The position numbers were made by a program, and so were the translations under genes. Source: Streptomyces sp. TRM68416 (GTDB taxonomy: Bacteria > Actinomycetota > Actinomycetes > Streptomycetales > Streptomycetaceae). From it: 64,000 nucleotides of DNA. Positions 1-8,882 of this stretch are shown here, one piece after another (position 1 is the first letter of the stretch; each line of letters begins with the position of its first letter). The stretch spans positions 1 through 64,000 of the forward strand of contig NZ_JACVWU010000009.1 of NCBI RefSeq assembly GCF_014596915.1, read 5' to 3'. The notes under the pieces were generated by a model. It saw only the letters and a list, made by a program, of their open reading frames with translations. It did not search any database and was not told where the DNA came from.

Positions 1-279
1 TTACTCGGGTCGCGGAAGCACGACACTGACCCAGAAGCGGGCGGCCCACACCGAGACACGGGGCCCCGTAAACGGGGTTCACCGGTCCGGCCAACCCTCC
101 GTTCACCTCCTGATCACCCCTCACATCCCATCCTTAATCGGCAATTGGGTCAGTTCAGGTGTGAACAACCCCCAACCTACCGATCCTTATGACATGAACC
201 TGCCGCTCGGGCGACGGCGACGGCGACGGCGACGGCAACGGGTGGTGGGCAATGGGCAACAGCCTCACGGAGGTGTGGG
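1..279. other. Upstream region of the phospholipase gene, no gene seen
   Basis: No credible CDS was found. A small hairpin (CCCCG, loop TAAA, CGGGG) sits near 66-79 and could be the end of a gene outside the window. A run of GGCGAC hexamers lies at about 212-241. The strong Shine-Dalgarno GGAGGTG for the phospholipase gene lies about 4 bases before its ATG. Confidence 0.4.
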
Positions 280-732
280 ATGCACCGCAGACTCGGCACC
301 GCACTTGCAACCTCGACCCTGACCCTCGTCACCGTGGTCGCCACGGCGACGGCGGCCGACGCTGCTCCTGCCGACAAGGCGCAGGTGCTCGCGAGCTGGA
401 CGCAGACCAGTTCGTCGAGTTACAGCCAGTGGGCCGCGGCTCGGGCCAACCAAGGCGCTTGGGGCGCCTACGGGTTCGACTGGTCCACCGACTACTGCTC
501 CTCCTCGCCGGACAACCCCTTCGGCTTCCCCTTCTCGCTCTCCTGCGCGCGCCACGACTTCGGCTACCGCAACTACAAGGCGACGGGCACGTTCAGCGCC
601 AACAAGTCACGTCTGGACAGCGCCTTCTACGAGGACCTCAAGCGCGTCTGCAACAACTACTCCGGCGCCACCAAGACCGCCTGCAACAGCACCGCCTGGA
701 CGTACTACCAGGCCGTCCGCGCCTTCGGGTGA
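280..732 (+). CDS. Secreted prokaryotic phospholipase A2
   Basis: This is a 150-residue exported protein that should hydrolyse the sn-2 ester of phospholipids outside the cell, using calcium. Residues 1-28 are a Sec signal peptide (RR, hydrophobic core, ATAADAA). The mature part matches the small Streptomyces PLA2 fold. H92-D93 lie in the CARHDFGY motif. With a signal of 28 residues, H92, D113, D71 and D93 correspond to H64, D85 and calcium ligands D43 and D65 as I recall them for S. violaceoruber PLA2. Four cysteines (73, 89, 124, 135) can form two disulphides. The start is supported by GGAGGTG. Family is near certain; the physiological target is not known. Confidence 0.93.
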   Translation: MHRRLGTALATSTLTLVTVVATATAADAAPADKAQVLASWTQTSSSSYSQWAAARANQGAWGAYGFDWSTDYCSSSPDNPFGFPFSLSCARHDFGYRNYKATGTFSANKSRLDSAFYEDLKRVCNNYSGATKTACNSTAWTYYQAVRAFG

Positions 733-768
733 GCCCAGCCGCACGCAACGGCACAACAGGGGCGCCGG

Positions 769-2325
769 TCAGCCGCCAGCGCCCCTCAGCTCCCCCTTCA
801 CCACCTTCCCGCTCGCGTTCCGCGGTAGTTCCCCCACGAATTCCACGGCCCTCGGCACCTTGTAGTTGGCCATCTCGCGCCGGGACCATGCGATGAGGTC
901 GTCCGCGGTGAGGACCGAGCCCGGCCGTCGGACCACGTAGGCCTTGCCCACCTCCCCCAGCCGGGCGTCCGGTACGCCGATCACCGCCACGTCCGCCACA
1001 TCGGGGTGCAGGCCGAGGGTGCGCTCGATTTCCGCCGGGTAGGCGTTGAAGCCGCCGGCGATGAACATGTCCTTGAGGCGGTCGGTGACGCGCAGGTTGC
1101 CGGCTTCGTCCAGGACGCCTACGTCGCCCGTGCGGAGCCAGCCGTCCTCCATGACCGTCTCCGCCGTGGCCGCCGGGTCCTCCCAGTAGCCCCGCATGAC
1201 GTTGAAGCCGCGGACCAGGATCTCGCCCGGGGTGTCGGCCGAAGGGCAATCCACGCGCACCTCCACCCCCGGTATCGCCCGTCCCGACGTCGACGCGATC
1301 ACCGACGGGTCGTCGCCGCGGCGGCACATCGTCACGATGCCGCTCGCCTCCGAGAGGCCGTAGGCCGTCAGGACCGTGGCGACCCCGAGTTCCGAGCGCA
1401 GTCGCTCCACCAGTCGCAGCGGCACCACCGCCGCCCCCGTCACCACCAGCCGGAGTGCCGAGAGGTCGTACGCGGCCCGGCCCGGGTGGTCCAGCAGGGA
1501 CTGGAGCAGCGTCGGCGGGCCCGGCAGCACCGAGACGCGTTCCGAGGCGACGTTGGCGAGCACGGTGTTCACGTTGAAGACCGGCTGCGGGATCATCGTC
1601 GCGCCGCGCGTCAGGCAGGCGATGACGCCGGCCTTGTAGCCGAAGGTGTGGAAGAAGGGGTTGACGATCAGGTAGCGGTCCCCGCGCTCCAGCCCCGCGA
1701 GGTCGGACCATGTCTCGTACGCCCGCAGGGTCTGCTCGTGGGTGATCATCGCGCCCTTGGGGCGGCCGGTCGTGCCCGAGGTGTAGATGATGTCCGACAG
1801 CGACCCCGGCCCCACCTCCGCCGCCCTCGCCCGCACCTCGACCTCCCCCACGCCGTCCCCGCTCGCGAGGAAGTCCTTCCAGGTGCGGAAGTCCGCGGGG
1901 GCGTCGTCGGAGAGGACGACCACGTTCTCCAGTCGGGGCAGCCCCGAACTCCCCGCGGCCCGCCGCAGGGAGGCCACGTAGGACGTGCCCAGGAACGTGC
2001 CCGTCACGAACAGCAGCCGTGCGCCGCTGCGGCGCAGTACGTCGGCCGCCTCGGTTCCCTTGAAGCGGGTGTTCAGCGGGACGAGTACCGCACCGGCCGA
2101 GACCGCGCCGAGTGCCGCCACGATCCAGTCCAGGGTGTTGGGCGCCCAGATTCCGACGCGGTCGCCCGTGCGTACGCCGTTCGCCAGGCATGCCGCCGCC
2201 GAGCGTTCGACCCGGGCGCCGAGTTCCGCGTACGAGATCCGGGTGCGGCCCTCTGCCACCGCCTCGGTGTCCGCGTACCGTTCGGCCGCGTATCGCACGA
2301 GTTCCGGAATGCTGCCCCACTCCAT
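769..2325 (-). CDS. FadD3-like AMP-forming acyl-CoA ligase
   Basis: A 518-residue member of the ANL superfamily that adenylates a carboxylic acid and transfers it to CoA. It shows the P-loop YTSGTTGRPKGA, the A5 region TAYGLSEASG, the DGWLRTGD motif and the C-terminal lysine in ASGKV. Stretches such as NPFFHTFGYKAG, LPGPPTLLQSLLDHP and RLKDMFIAGGFNAYPAEIE closely resemble FadD3, the ligase that activates the indanedione propionate left after steroid A/B ring removal. That substrate is inference. I chose ATG at 2325; upstream GTG/TTG starts exist to 2349. It is divergent from the Ltp2-like gene, with two CTGAC-N5-GTCAG sites between. The 3' end faces the phospholipase gene. Confidence 0.88.
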   Translation of the reverse strand: MEWGSIPELVRYAAERYADTEAVAEGRTRISYAELGARVERSAAACLANGVRTGDRVGIWAPNTLDWIVAALGAVSAGAVLVPLNTRFKGTEAADVLRRSGARLLFVTGTFLGTSYVASLRRAAGSSGLPRLENVVVLSDDAPADFRTWKDFLASGDGVGEVEVRARAAEVGPGSLSDIIYTSGTTGRPKGAMITHEQTLRAYETWSDLAGLERGDRYLIVNPFFHTFGYKAGVIACLTRGATMIPQPVFNVNTVLANVASERVSVLPGPPTLLQSLLDHPGRAAYDLSALRLVVTGAAVVPLRLVERLRSELGVATVLTAYGLSEASGIVTMCRRGDDPSVIASTSGRAIPGVEVRVDCPSADTPGEILVRGFNVMRGYWEDPAATAETVMEDGWLRTGDVGVLDEAGNLRVTDRLKDMFIAGGFNAYPAEIERTLGLHPDVADVAVIGVPDARLGEVGKAYVVRRPGSVLTADDLIAWSRREMANYKVPRAVEFVGELPRNASGKVVKGELRGAGG

Positions 2326-2357
2326 GTCACCGCGCACAACAGCCCCCAAACCACTAG

Positions 2358-2372
2358 CTGACTGTCCGTCAG
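2358..2372. promoter_or_regulatory. Operator copy 1, CTGACTGTCCGTCAG
   Basis: A palindrome of the CTGAC-N5-GTCAG family, 33 bp before the FadD3-like start. Read on the minus strand it is preceded by TAATCT, whose final CT is the first two bases of the site. A repressor bound here would cover the -10 and start point. Confidence 0.75.
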
Positions 2373-2384
2373 ATTAGCTGTAAC

Positions 2385-2399
2385 CTGACGCCCTGTCAG
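2385..2399. promoter_or_regulatory. Operator copy 2, CTGACGCCCTGTCAG
   Basis: The second copy in the same divergent gap, 27 bp centre to centre from copy 1 and 20 bp before the Ltp2-like start. On the plus strand TAACCT overlaps its first two bases, a plausible -10 for the rightward operon. Confidence 0.72.
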
Positions 2400-2419
2400 C
2401 CGATGGGGAGGGCAACAGC

Positions 2420-3574
2420 ATGGGTACGAACGGGATCAAGGACGCCACCGCCATCGTCGGAATCGGGCAGACCCCCTTCGCCAGGCACCTCCCCGAGGAC
2501 GAGCGCACCCTCGCCTGCCGAGCCGTGCTCGCCGCGCTCGACGACGCAGGCATCGCGCCCGGCGAGGTCGACGCGCTCGCCTCCTACACGATGGAGGAGA
2601 CGGACGAGGTGGAGCTGGCGAAGGCCGTGGGCTTCGGCGACCTGACCTTCTTCAGCAAGGTCGGCTATGGGGGCGGCGGTTCGTGCGCGACGGTCGCTCA
2701 CCTCGCCGCCGCCGTCGCCTCCGGGCAGGCGACCGTCGGCGTGGCCTGGCGGTCGCGGAAGCGGGGCAGCGGGCCGCGGCCGTGGACCAACACGACCGTC
2801 CAACTGCCCACGCCCGCGCAGTGGACCCGGCCCTTCGGGCTGCTCCGGCCCGTCGACGAGATCGCCATGCTGGCCCGCCGTTACATGCACGAGTACGGCG
2901 TGACCCGCGACCACCTCTTCAACGTCGCCCTCGCCTGCCGCAACCGGGCCAACCAGAACCCCGCCGCCGTGATGTACGACCGGCCCCTGACCCGCGAGAT
3001 GTACATGACCTCCCGCTGGATCAGCGAGCCGCTCTGCCTCTTCGACAACTGCCTGGAAACCGACGGGGCGCTGGCCTGTGTGATCACGAGCAGCGAGCGC
3101 GCCCGGGACTGCCGCCGCACGCCCGTCTACGTGCACTCCGCCGCCCAGGGGCTGCCCGCCCAGCACCACGGCATGGTCAACTACTGGAACGACGACCCGC
3201 TCACCGGCCCCGCCTGGACCGCCGCCCGACACCTGTGGAAACACGCCGACTTCACCCCGCAGGACGTCGACGTCGCCCAGATCTACGACGCGTTCACCTG
3301 CCTCGTACCGCTCTCCCTGGAGGGCTACGGCTTCTGCGGACGAGGCGAGGGGGGCGCCTTCACGGAGGGCGGCGCGCTGGAGATCGGCGGCCCGCTCCCC
3401 CTCAACACCGGGGGCGGAGGGCTCTCCGAGGCCTACGTCCACGGCTTCAACCTCATCAACGAGGGCGTCCGGCAGCTCCGCGGCAGCAGTACCGCCCAGG
3501 TGCCGGGCGCCGCCACCTGCCTCGTCACCGCGGGCGAAGGCGTCCCCACCTCCGCGCTGCTTCTGAGGAGTTGA
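2420..3574 (+). CDS. Ltp2-like thiolase-superfamily protein (probable retro-aldolase)
   Basis: A 384-residue lipid-transfer/thiolase-like protein. Family members either cleave beta-ketoacyl-CoA or, in the Ltp2 subgroup, split a beta-hydroxyacyl-CoA by retro-aldol reaction together with a DUF35 partner. Here Y289 lies in QIYDAF and Y339 in LSEAYVHG, where ordinary thiolases have HP. The spacing of 50 equals that of the two catalytic tyrosines (294 and 344) I recall for the Thermomonospora curvata Ltp2 aldolase. A cysteine (GGGGSCATV, about residue 92) is still present, so thiolase activity is not excluded. The next gene, 6 bp downstream, encodes the DUF35 partner and the third a crotonase. The start ATG follows GGGGAGGGC. 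Confidence 0.87.
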   Translation: MGTNGIKDATAIVGIGQTPFARHLPEDERTLACRAVLAALDDAGIAPGEVDALASYTMEETDEVELAKAVGFGDLTFFSKVGYGGGGSCATVAHLAAAVASGQATVGVAWRSRKRGSGPRPWTNTTVQLPTPAQWTRPFGLLRPVDEIAMLARRYMHEYGVTRDHLFNVALACRNRANQNPAAVMYDRPLTREMYMTSRWISEPLCLFDNCLETDGALACVITSSERARDCRRTPVYVHSAAQGLPAQHHGMVNYWNDDPLTGPAWTAARHLWKHADFTPQDVDVAQIYDAFTCLVPLSLEGYGFCGRGEGGAFTEGGALEIGGPLPLNTGGGGLSEAYVHGFNLINEGVRQLRGSSTAQVPGAATCLVTAGEGVPTSALLLRS

Positions 3575-3580
3575 CCGCAG

Positions 3581-3997
3581 ATGCTGTCCCCCGTCACCGA
3601 TGCCGACGGCGCCCCCTTCTGGCAGTACGCCGCCCGGGGCGAGCTCCGTGTCCAGGCCTGCGCCGACTGCGGCGAGCTCCGCTTTCCGCCCCGCCCGTGC
3701 TGTCCGCACTGCCAGTCCTTCGCGAGCGAGTGGCGGCCGGTCAGCGGGCACGGGCGGGTGTGGTCGTACGTCGTGCCGCATCCGCCGCTGCTGCCGGACT
3801 ACGCCGAGCAGGCGCCGTACGGGGTGATCGTCGTCGAGCTGGCCGACCATCCGCGCATCCGGCTGGTCGGCAACCTCGTCACCGGTCCGGACGCGCCGCT
3901 CAACTCCTTCTCCCCGGACCGGATCCGGATCGGTGCCCGGGTGCGTGTCGTCTTCGGCCGGGACGGGCTGCCCCGGTGGATGCTGGAGCGGCCATGA
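3581..3997 (+). CDS. Zn-ribbon OB-fold protein (DUF35), partner of the Ltp2-like enzyme
   Basis: A 138-residue protein with a rubredoxin-like zinc ribbon (CADCG then CCPHC, about residues 27-46) followed by an OB-fold with the usual VWSYVV and PYGVIVVEL strands. Such proteins bind thiolase-fold enzymes and contribute to acyl-CoA binding; in steroid side-chain removal Ltp2 needs a DUF35 domain for stability and activity. The position directly after the Ltp2-like gene and before the crotonase gene, with an ATGA overlap to the latter, supports a three-protein unit. It is a stand-alone DUF35, without the MaoC fusion seen in ChsH2. Confidence 0.9.
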   Translation: MLSPVTDADGAPFWQYAARGELRVQACADCGELRFPPRPCCPHCQSFASEWRPVSGHGRVWSYVVPHPPLLPDYAEQAPYGVIVVELADHPRIRLVGNLVTGPDAPLNSFSPDRIRIGARVRVVFGRDGLPRWMLERP

Positions 3998-4755
3998 GTC
4001 TCGGCGTCGGCAGGGAAGGGGCCGTGGCCGTCGTCACCCTCGACCGGCCGGAGCGGCTCAACGCCATCGACCTGGCCATGGCCGAGGAACTGCGGGAGGT
4101 CTGGCGGGAGTTCAGGTTCGACGACTCCGTACGGGCCGTCGTGCTCACCGGCGCCGGGGAGCGGGCGTTCTGCACGGGGATCGACCGGGACGCGGTCGTG
4201 GCGCAGCCGAACTCGCCGTACATGCAGGACGATCCGCTGCTGCGGGTGGGGCCGAAGGCCAACGACCTGTGGAAGCCGGTGATAGCGGCCGTGCGCGGGG
4301 CGGCCTGCGGCGGGGCCTTCTATCTGCTCGGCGAGTGCGACTTCCTCGTGGCCGAGCCGTCGGCGGTCTTCTTCGATCCGCACACCACCTACGGCATGGT
4401 CAGCGCCTACGAGTCGATGCTCATGGCGCTGCGGATGCCGTACGGGGAGGCGGCGCGGATGATGCTCATGGGCACCGCCGAGCGGATGTCGGCGCGACGG
4501 GCCCATGAGGTCGGGTTCGTCTCGGAGGTCGCGGAGGACGCGGTGGCGGCGGCCGTGCGCTGCGCGACCGTGATCGCCGGGTGTCCCGCCGAGGCCGTAC
4601 AGGGGACCGTGCGGTCGCTGTGGGCGGCCCAAGAAGCCGCCCGTGCGCAGGCGTTCGCGCAGGCGCCGCACCTCATCGCCCTGGGGAACCTGCCCGTGGA
4701 GCGGCAGGCGGAGTTGTTCGCCGGCCGGCGTTCCGGGGAGTTCCGCGTGAGGTGA
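3994..4755 (+). CDS. Enoyl-CoA hydratase/isomerase (crotonase) family protein
   Basis: A 253-residue crotonase-fold protein that should act on a CoA ester in the same pathway as the two genes before it. It starts with ATG at 3994, overlapping the DUF35 stop by four bases, so translation is probably coupled. Visible features are the N-terminal strand VAVVTLDRPERLNAI, the oxyanion segment RAFCTGIDRD and the second oxyanion loop RGAACGGAFYLLGECDFLVA. The catalytic region has DPHTTYGMVSAYESM in place of the classic GGTQRL, so the exact chemistry (hydratase, isomerase or hydrolase) cannot be read from sequence. It is the last gene of the operon and converges on the secreted protein gene. Confidence 0.88.
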   Translation: MSLGVGREGAVAVVTLDRPERLNAIDLAMAEELREVWREFRFDDSVRAVVLTGAGERAFCTGIDRDAVVAQPNSPYMQDDPLLRVGPKANDLWKPVIAAVRGAACGGAFYLLGECDFLVAEPSAVFFDPHTTYGMVSAYESMLMALRMPYGEAARMMLMGTAERMSARRAHEVGFVSEVAEDAVAAAVRCATVIAGCPAEAVQGTVRSLWAAQEAARAQAFAQAPHLIALGNLPVERQAELFAGRRSGEFRVR

Positions 4756-4769
4756 CCGGTGACCGGCGG

Positions 4770-5270
4770 TCAGACGGAGGGCATCAGCTCCGCCTCGCAG
4801 TGGTCGACCTTGGCCGGGTCGACGTGCTGGGAGAGGTCGACCTGGACGGTCACCGTCCGGTTCGCGGGCACGTGCTCGTCCACCGACTGCATGTCGACGA
4901 CGGCGGACTGGGCGTCCAGGAAGTGGAAGACGACGGTGACGTCGGTGCCGGTGGTGTTCGGGTTGGTGACCTCGACGGTCGCGTACGGGCTGGTCTCGGT
5001 CGCGCAGCTCACCAGCTTGACCGTGGTCTCTCCCTGGAGTTCCGCGGAGCCGTCCGGACCCGGGCCCGAGCCCGAACCGTCGTCGTCATCGTCGTCGTGG
5101 CGCGAGCCCGAGGAGCTGTCGTGGTTCTGGCTGGAGCTGCTGCATCCGCCGCCCGAGTCGCCGTCGCCGCTGCCGCCGCCGTGGCCGCGGCCCGTGGAGA
5201 AACCGGTCAGGGCCAGGACCACCAATGCGGTTACCGCTGTGAGTTTGAGTTTGCGCCCCCGAAGATCCAT
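4770..5270 (-). CDS. Small secreted protein with Ser/Gly/Asp-rich linker, function unknown
   Basis: A 166-residue exported protein. It has a Lys/Arg-rich N terminus, a hydrophobic helix (about residues 10-25), then a low-complexity stretch rich in Gly, Ser and Asp with a run of six Asp near residue 60. The C-terminal domain (about 75-166) carries two cysteines (in KLVSCATE and VDHCEAE) and looks like a beta-sandwich of the FxxLxD / extracellular matrix type. No lipobox is evident because the cysteine is too far from the helix. It lies downstream of afsK on the same strand, with a 214-bp gap. I do not recognise a function. Confidence 0.72.
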   Translation of the reverse strand: MDLRGRKLKLTAVTALVVLALTGFSTGRGHGGGSGDGDSGGGCSSSSQNHDSSSGSRHDDDDDDGSGSGPGPDGSAELQGETTVKLVSCATETSPYATVEVTNPNTTGTDVTVVFHFLDAQSAVVDMQSVDEHVPANRTVTVQVDLSQHVDPAKVDHCEAELMPSV

Positions 5271-5484
5271 AACGCCACCCTAGCGATCACCTGTCACGGT
5301 CATGTCACCACGTGGCGACCGGGGCGTCCCCGGCGTAGCGTCTGGGGAGAGAGCACCCCTCGGAGCCCCGTGGGCACGCCTGGGGGGCCGCTCCCCGCAC
5401 CGGCGGCCGCCGTCCGGAACCCTTCCGTGCCCCGGTACGACGGCCGTCCCCGGATCCGACCTCGGGCGGTCAGGGCCGACCCCC

Positions 5485-7848
5485 TCAAGCAGTCCGGGCC
5501 GTCCCCGTCCCCTTCTCCGCGTCCAGCGCGTACACGCAGCGGTCCTTGCTGCAGGCGTAGACGACGCCGTCCTGGACGACCGGGGAGCCGGTGATCTCGC
5601 CGCCGGTCGCGAGCTTCCAGCGGAGTCGGCCGTCGTCGGCCTTCAGGGTGTAGAGCAGGTGGTCGGTGGAGCCGAAGTGGATGCGGCCCTCGGCGACCGC
5701 CGGGGCACCGACGATGTCGCCGCCCGCCTGGAAGCGCCACTTGGGCGTGCCGGTGACCGCGTCCAGGGTGTAGAGGCCCTTGCCGCTGCCCACGTGGACG
5801 TGGCCGGCGGCGACCAGGACCGGCTCGGTGGAGGAGCGGGCCTCGGTGGCGATGCGCCAGCGGTCGCGGCCGTCGGTGGCGTCGAGGGCGTAGACCGTGC
5901 CGAGGTAGTCGGCGAGGTAGACGCCGCCGCCGGTGACCGCGGGGCCGGGGACGAAGGCGGGCGGGCTCAGGAAGGCGGCCGGGGCCTCGAAGTGCCAGCG
6001 GACGTGGCCGCCCGCGACGTCGAGGGCGAGGACACGGGTGCCGGCGCAGACGTAGACGTAGCCGTCGGGGGCCTGCGCGACGCGGACCGGGACGCCGCCG
6101 CAGGAGGCCGCGTCGCCGATGGGGTACGACCAGCGCTCGTCGCCGGTGCGGGCGTCGAGGGCGCGCAGCCGGGCGTCCTGCCAGACGTAGACCGTGCCGT
6201 CGTGCAGGGCGGGTCCGGCCTCGGGGGACTCGAAGTCGGTCTGGGCGCCGGTGATCTCCCACAGCTTCTGGCCGGTGGAGGCCTCCCAGGCCTGGACGCC
6301 GCCGCCGCGGGTGCCGGTGACGACCGTGCCGCGCTCGGCCTTGAGGGAGTACACCCAGGCGTCCGTCGGCAGCCGCCACAGGTCGCCGCCCTCGCGGCAG
6401 TCCAGGGCGAAGAGAGTGGGCCCGTCGGAGGCGTGGATACGGCCGTCCGCGACCGCCATCGACCAGGCGACGTCCCGCGTCTTGAAGCGGCGCCGGCCGG
6501 TGCCGACGTCGAGGGCGTGCACCTCGAAGGAGGTGACGTAGACGAGGTCGCCGGCGACGGCCGGGGTGCCCCACACGTCGTTCGACATGCGGAACCGCCA
6601 GGGTCGCCAGCCGCTCGCCGCCTCCGGGGGCGCGGCGGGCGCCGGGGGTACGGCGGGGCCCACGGCGGAGTCGGCGCCGTTGACGCCGGGGCGGGGCTTG
6701 GACCAGGAGGCGACCAGGCCGGCCTCCGGGGGCGGCGCCTTCACGGCGGCGGCGCGGGCGTCGGCGACGCGCGGTCCTGGCCCGATCGGCACCTGGGCGC
6801 CGGCCAGGCGCACGGGCCCGGTGTCGGGCGCGCCGACGGGGACGGCGGGGGCGGGCGGGGTGGGCACGACGGGGTCGTGCGGGGGCGGGGGCGGTACGGG
6901 GGCGCCCCGTCCGCCGCTGCTGCGGCCGGTCTGTCCGGGCTTGGCGGGCGGGCGGCCGTTGCGGCGGCCCTCGATGAGGCTGACCGCCCGCTCGGGCAGC
7001 CAGGCGGACGCCGTGCCGCTGTCGTCGGAGCCGGAGCCGAAGAGGTGGGGGGCGAGCTGGGCCTGGAGGTCGGCGGGGTTGGGGCGGGCCGTGGCCTCCA
7101 TCTGCATGCAGGACTCGATGAGGGGGCGCAGCTCGTCCGGGAGGCCCTCCAGGTCCGGGCCCTCGCGCAGCAGCATGAAGACCGTCTCGACCGGGTTGGC
7201 GCCGTGGAAAGGCGGGTGTCCGGTGGCGGCGAAGACGAGCATCGAGCCGAGCGAGAACACGTCGCTGGCGCCGGTGACGCTGCGGGAGTCCTTGGCCTGC
7301 TCGGGGGACATGTAGGCGGGGGTGCCGACGGCCACGTTGGTCATCGTCAGACGTGTGTTCGAAACGCCGGACGCGATGCCGAAGTCGATGACGCGGGGAC
7401 CGTCCTCCACGACGAGGACGTTGGAGGGCTTCAGGTCCCGGTGGACCAGACCCGCGCCGTGGATGGACTGCAGGGCCTCCGCCACGCCGGCCGCCAGCCA
7501 GCGCACCGCCTGGGCCGGCAGCGGCCCGCACTCGTTCACTATCTCTTCGAGGGAGGGCGCCGGAACGTAGGCGGTGGCCAGCCACGGCACGGCCGCGCGC
7601 GGGTCCGCGTCGACCACGGCCGCCGTGTAGAAGCCGGAGACGGCGCGGGCCGCCTCCACCTCGCGCGTGAAGCGGACCCGGAACAGCTGGTCCTCGGCGA
7701 GTTCCGTGCGCACGGTCTTGATCGCCACGCGCCGGCCGGACGCCGACCGCGCGAGATAGACCAGACCCATGCCGCCGGCCCCCAGCCGTCCCAGCACCTC
7801 GAACGGCCCGATGCGCCGCGGATCGTGCTGTGTCAGCTGATCCACCAC
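5485..7848 (-). CDS. afsK: AfsK-type Ser/Thr protein kinase with PQQ-like beta-propeller
   Basis: A 787-residue kinase. The N-terminal domain has the P-loop GAGGMG (23-28), catalytic K44, HRDLKPSN, DFG and PAYMSPEQ. A Pro-rich linker follows (about 300-400), then a C-terminal propeller of repeats of the type VYALDATDGRDRW. The start MVDQLTQHDPRRIGPFEVLG matches what I recall of AfsK, which phosphorylates AfsR to control secondary metabolism and DivIVA to control polar growth. I chose the GTG at 7848 because GGAGG lies 10 bases upstream; the reading frame extends to 8007 without a ribosome site. A kbpA-like gene lies just upstream. afsR and afsS are not in this window. Confidence 0.95.
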   Translation of the reverse strand: MVDQLTQHDPRRIGPFEVLGRLGAGGMGLVYLARSASGRRVAIKTVRTELAEDQLFRVRFTREVEAARAVSGFYTAAVVDADPRAAVPWLATAYVPAPSLEEIVNECGPLPAQAVRWLAAGVAEALQSIHGAGLVHRDLKPSNVLVVEDGPRVIDFGIASGVSNTRLTMTNVAVGTPAYMSPEQAKDSRSVTGASDVFSLGSMLVFAATGHPPFHGANPVETVFMLLREGPDLEGLPDELRPLIESCMQMEATARPNPADLQAQLAPHLFGSGSDDSGTASAWLPERAVSLIEGRRNGRPPAKPGQTGRSSGGRGAPVPPPPPHDPVVPTPPAPAVPVGAPDTGPVRLAGAQVPIGPGPRVADARAAAVKAPPPEAGLVASWSKPRPGVNGADSAVGPAVPPAPAAPPEAASGWRPWRFRMSNDVWGTPAVAGDLVYVTSFEVHALDVGTGRRRFKTRDVAWSMAVADGRIHASDGPTLFALDCREGGDLWRLPTDAWVYSLKAERGTVVTGTRGGGVQAWEASTGQKLWEITGAQTDFESPEAGPALHDGTVYVWQDARLRALDARTGDERWSYPIGDAASCGGVPVRVAQAPDGYVYVCAGTRVLALDVAGGHVRWHFEAPAAFLSPPAFVPGPAVTGGGVYLADYLGTVYALDATDGRDRWRIATEARSSTEPVLVAAGHVHVGSGKGLYTLDAVTGTPKWRFQAGGDIVGAPAVAEGRIHFGSTDHLLYTLKADDGRLRWKLATGGEITGSPVVQDGVVYACSKDRCVYALDAEKGTGTARTA

Positions 7849-8037
7849 TTGCCTGCCACCTCCCCGTACGGGCCGCGTCACCCACTTATGCACGCGGCCG
7901 AAGTGCAGCGTCTCACCACCGCACCGCCATGGCTGCACGCACCCCGATTCTTCCTGTACCGGGGCGCGGTTGCGAACCCGGGGCCGAATCGGGGTGTCTC
8001 CGGACAAAAGACCGCCCTGAGTTCCGAGGCGAGCCCG

Positions 8038-8760
8038 CTACGAGCGTTGCAGCAGGGCGAACGACGCCCCCTGATTGTCCGTGACGACGGCCACAGTGCC
8101 GTAGGACGTCTCGAAGGGTGGCACCTGGACGCGTCCGCCGAGCCTGCGGACCGCGGCGAGGGCGCTCTCGCAGTCCTCGACGCCGAAGTGGACGAGGAAG
8201 TGCGGGGGCATCACGGCCGGGAAGACGTCGGCGACGGGGGCGCGGCCGAAGTCGGGTTCGGCGTCCTGCCCGAACAGGGCGTCGTGGAAGAGGCCGCCGT
8301 AGAAGGCGTTGGCGACCTCGGTGTCCCGGGCGTACAGCTCGGCCCAGGCGAAGGTGCCGGGCTCGTGGCGGCGGCCGAAGCCGGGGTGGGTGCCCGCCTG
8401 CCAGAGGCCGAAGACAGCGCCTTCCGGGTCGGTGACCAGGGCGGTCGTCCCCTCGTCCGGGCCGGCCGGCACCGGGGCCGTGACGATCTGGCCGCCCGCC
8501 TCCCGGATCCGCCGGACCAGCCCCCCGATGTCCGGGGTGGCGAAGTACACCGTCCAGACGGTCGGCATCCGTCCGTCCGTCTTGGGGACGAGGGCGGCGA
8601 CCGGCTCCCCGTCCTTCAGCGCGTACAGCGCTCCCCGCTCCTCGAAGGTCCACCCGAAGAGCTCACCGTAGAACCGCCTGCCCGCATCGATGTCGGGGAG
8701 CTGTGCGTCCACCCAGCAGGGGACGCCCTCCGCATACCCGGATGCCCTGTTTTCGGCCAT
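8038..8760 (-). CDS. kbpA: Two-domain VOC (glyoxalase-fold) protein, probable KbpA
   Basis: A 240-residue protein with two vicinal-oxygen-chelate domains (about 8-120 and 130-240), similar to the CFP32 family often labelled hydroxylase or glyoxalase in Streptomyces. As I recall, KbpA is an AfsK-binding protein of about this size encoded just upstream of afsK on the same strand; it lowers AfsK autophosphorylation. Position, strand and size fit, but the name rests on memory of synteny. ATG at 8760 (MAENRASGY) gives the usual N terminus; a GTG at 8784 is possible. The gap to afsK is about 190 bp, so afsK may also have its own promoter. Confidence 0.75.
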   Translation of the reverse strand: MAENRASGYAEGVPCWVDAQLPDIDAGRRFYGELFGWTFEERGALYALKDGEPVAALVPKTDGRMPTVWTVYFATPDIGGLVRRIREAGGQIVTAPVPAGPDEGTTALVTDPEGAVFGLWQAGTHPGFGRRHEPGTFAWAELYARDTEVANAFYGGLFHDALFGQDAEPDFGRAPVADVFPAVMPPHFLVHFGVEDCESALAAVRRLGGRVQVPPFETSYGTVAVVTDNQGASFALLQRS

Positions 8761-8882
8761 GTCGCCAAAGTAACGGCCCCTCACGCACCCCGCAGACCAG
8801 GCACACCTGTCCCCGACCCCCCGTGCACCCCATTTGCAGTCGGCCGAATCGCGCTCCGATCACCCCTCGGTAAGCTGACGGC

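Noticed and set aside
1..48. C-terminal end of a minus-strand gene at the window edge
   Set aside because: The frame closes upstream with TGA after about 16 sense codons and has no start signal.
2683..3993. N-terminal extension of the crotonase frame
   Set aside because: The frame overlaps the Ltp2-like and DUF35 genes. Crotonase similarity begins at the ATG at 3994, which has a stop-start overlap.
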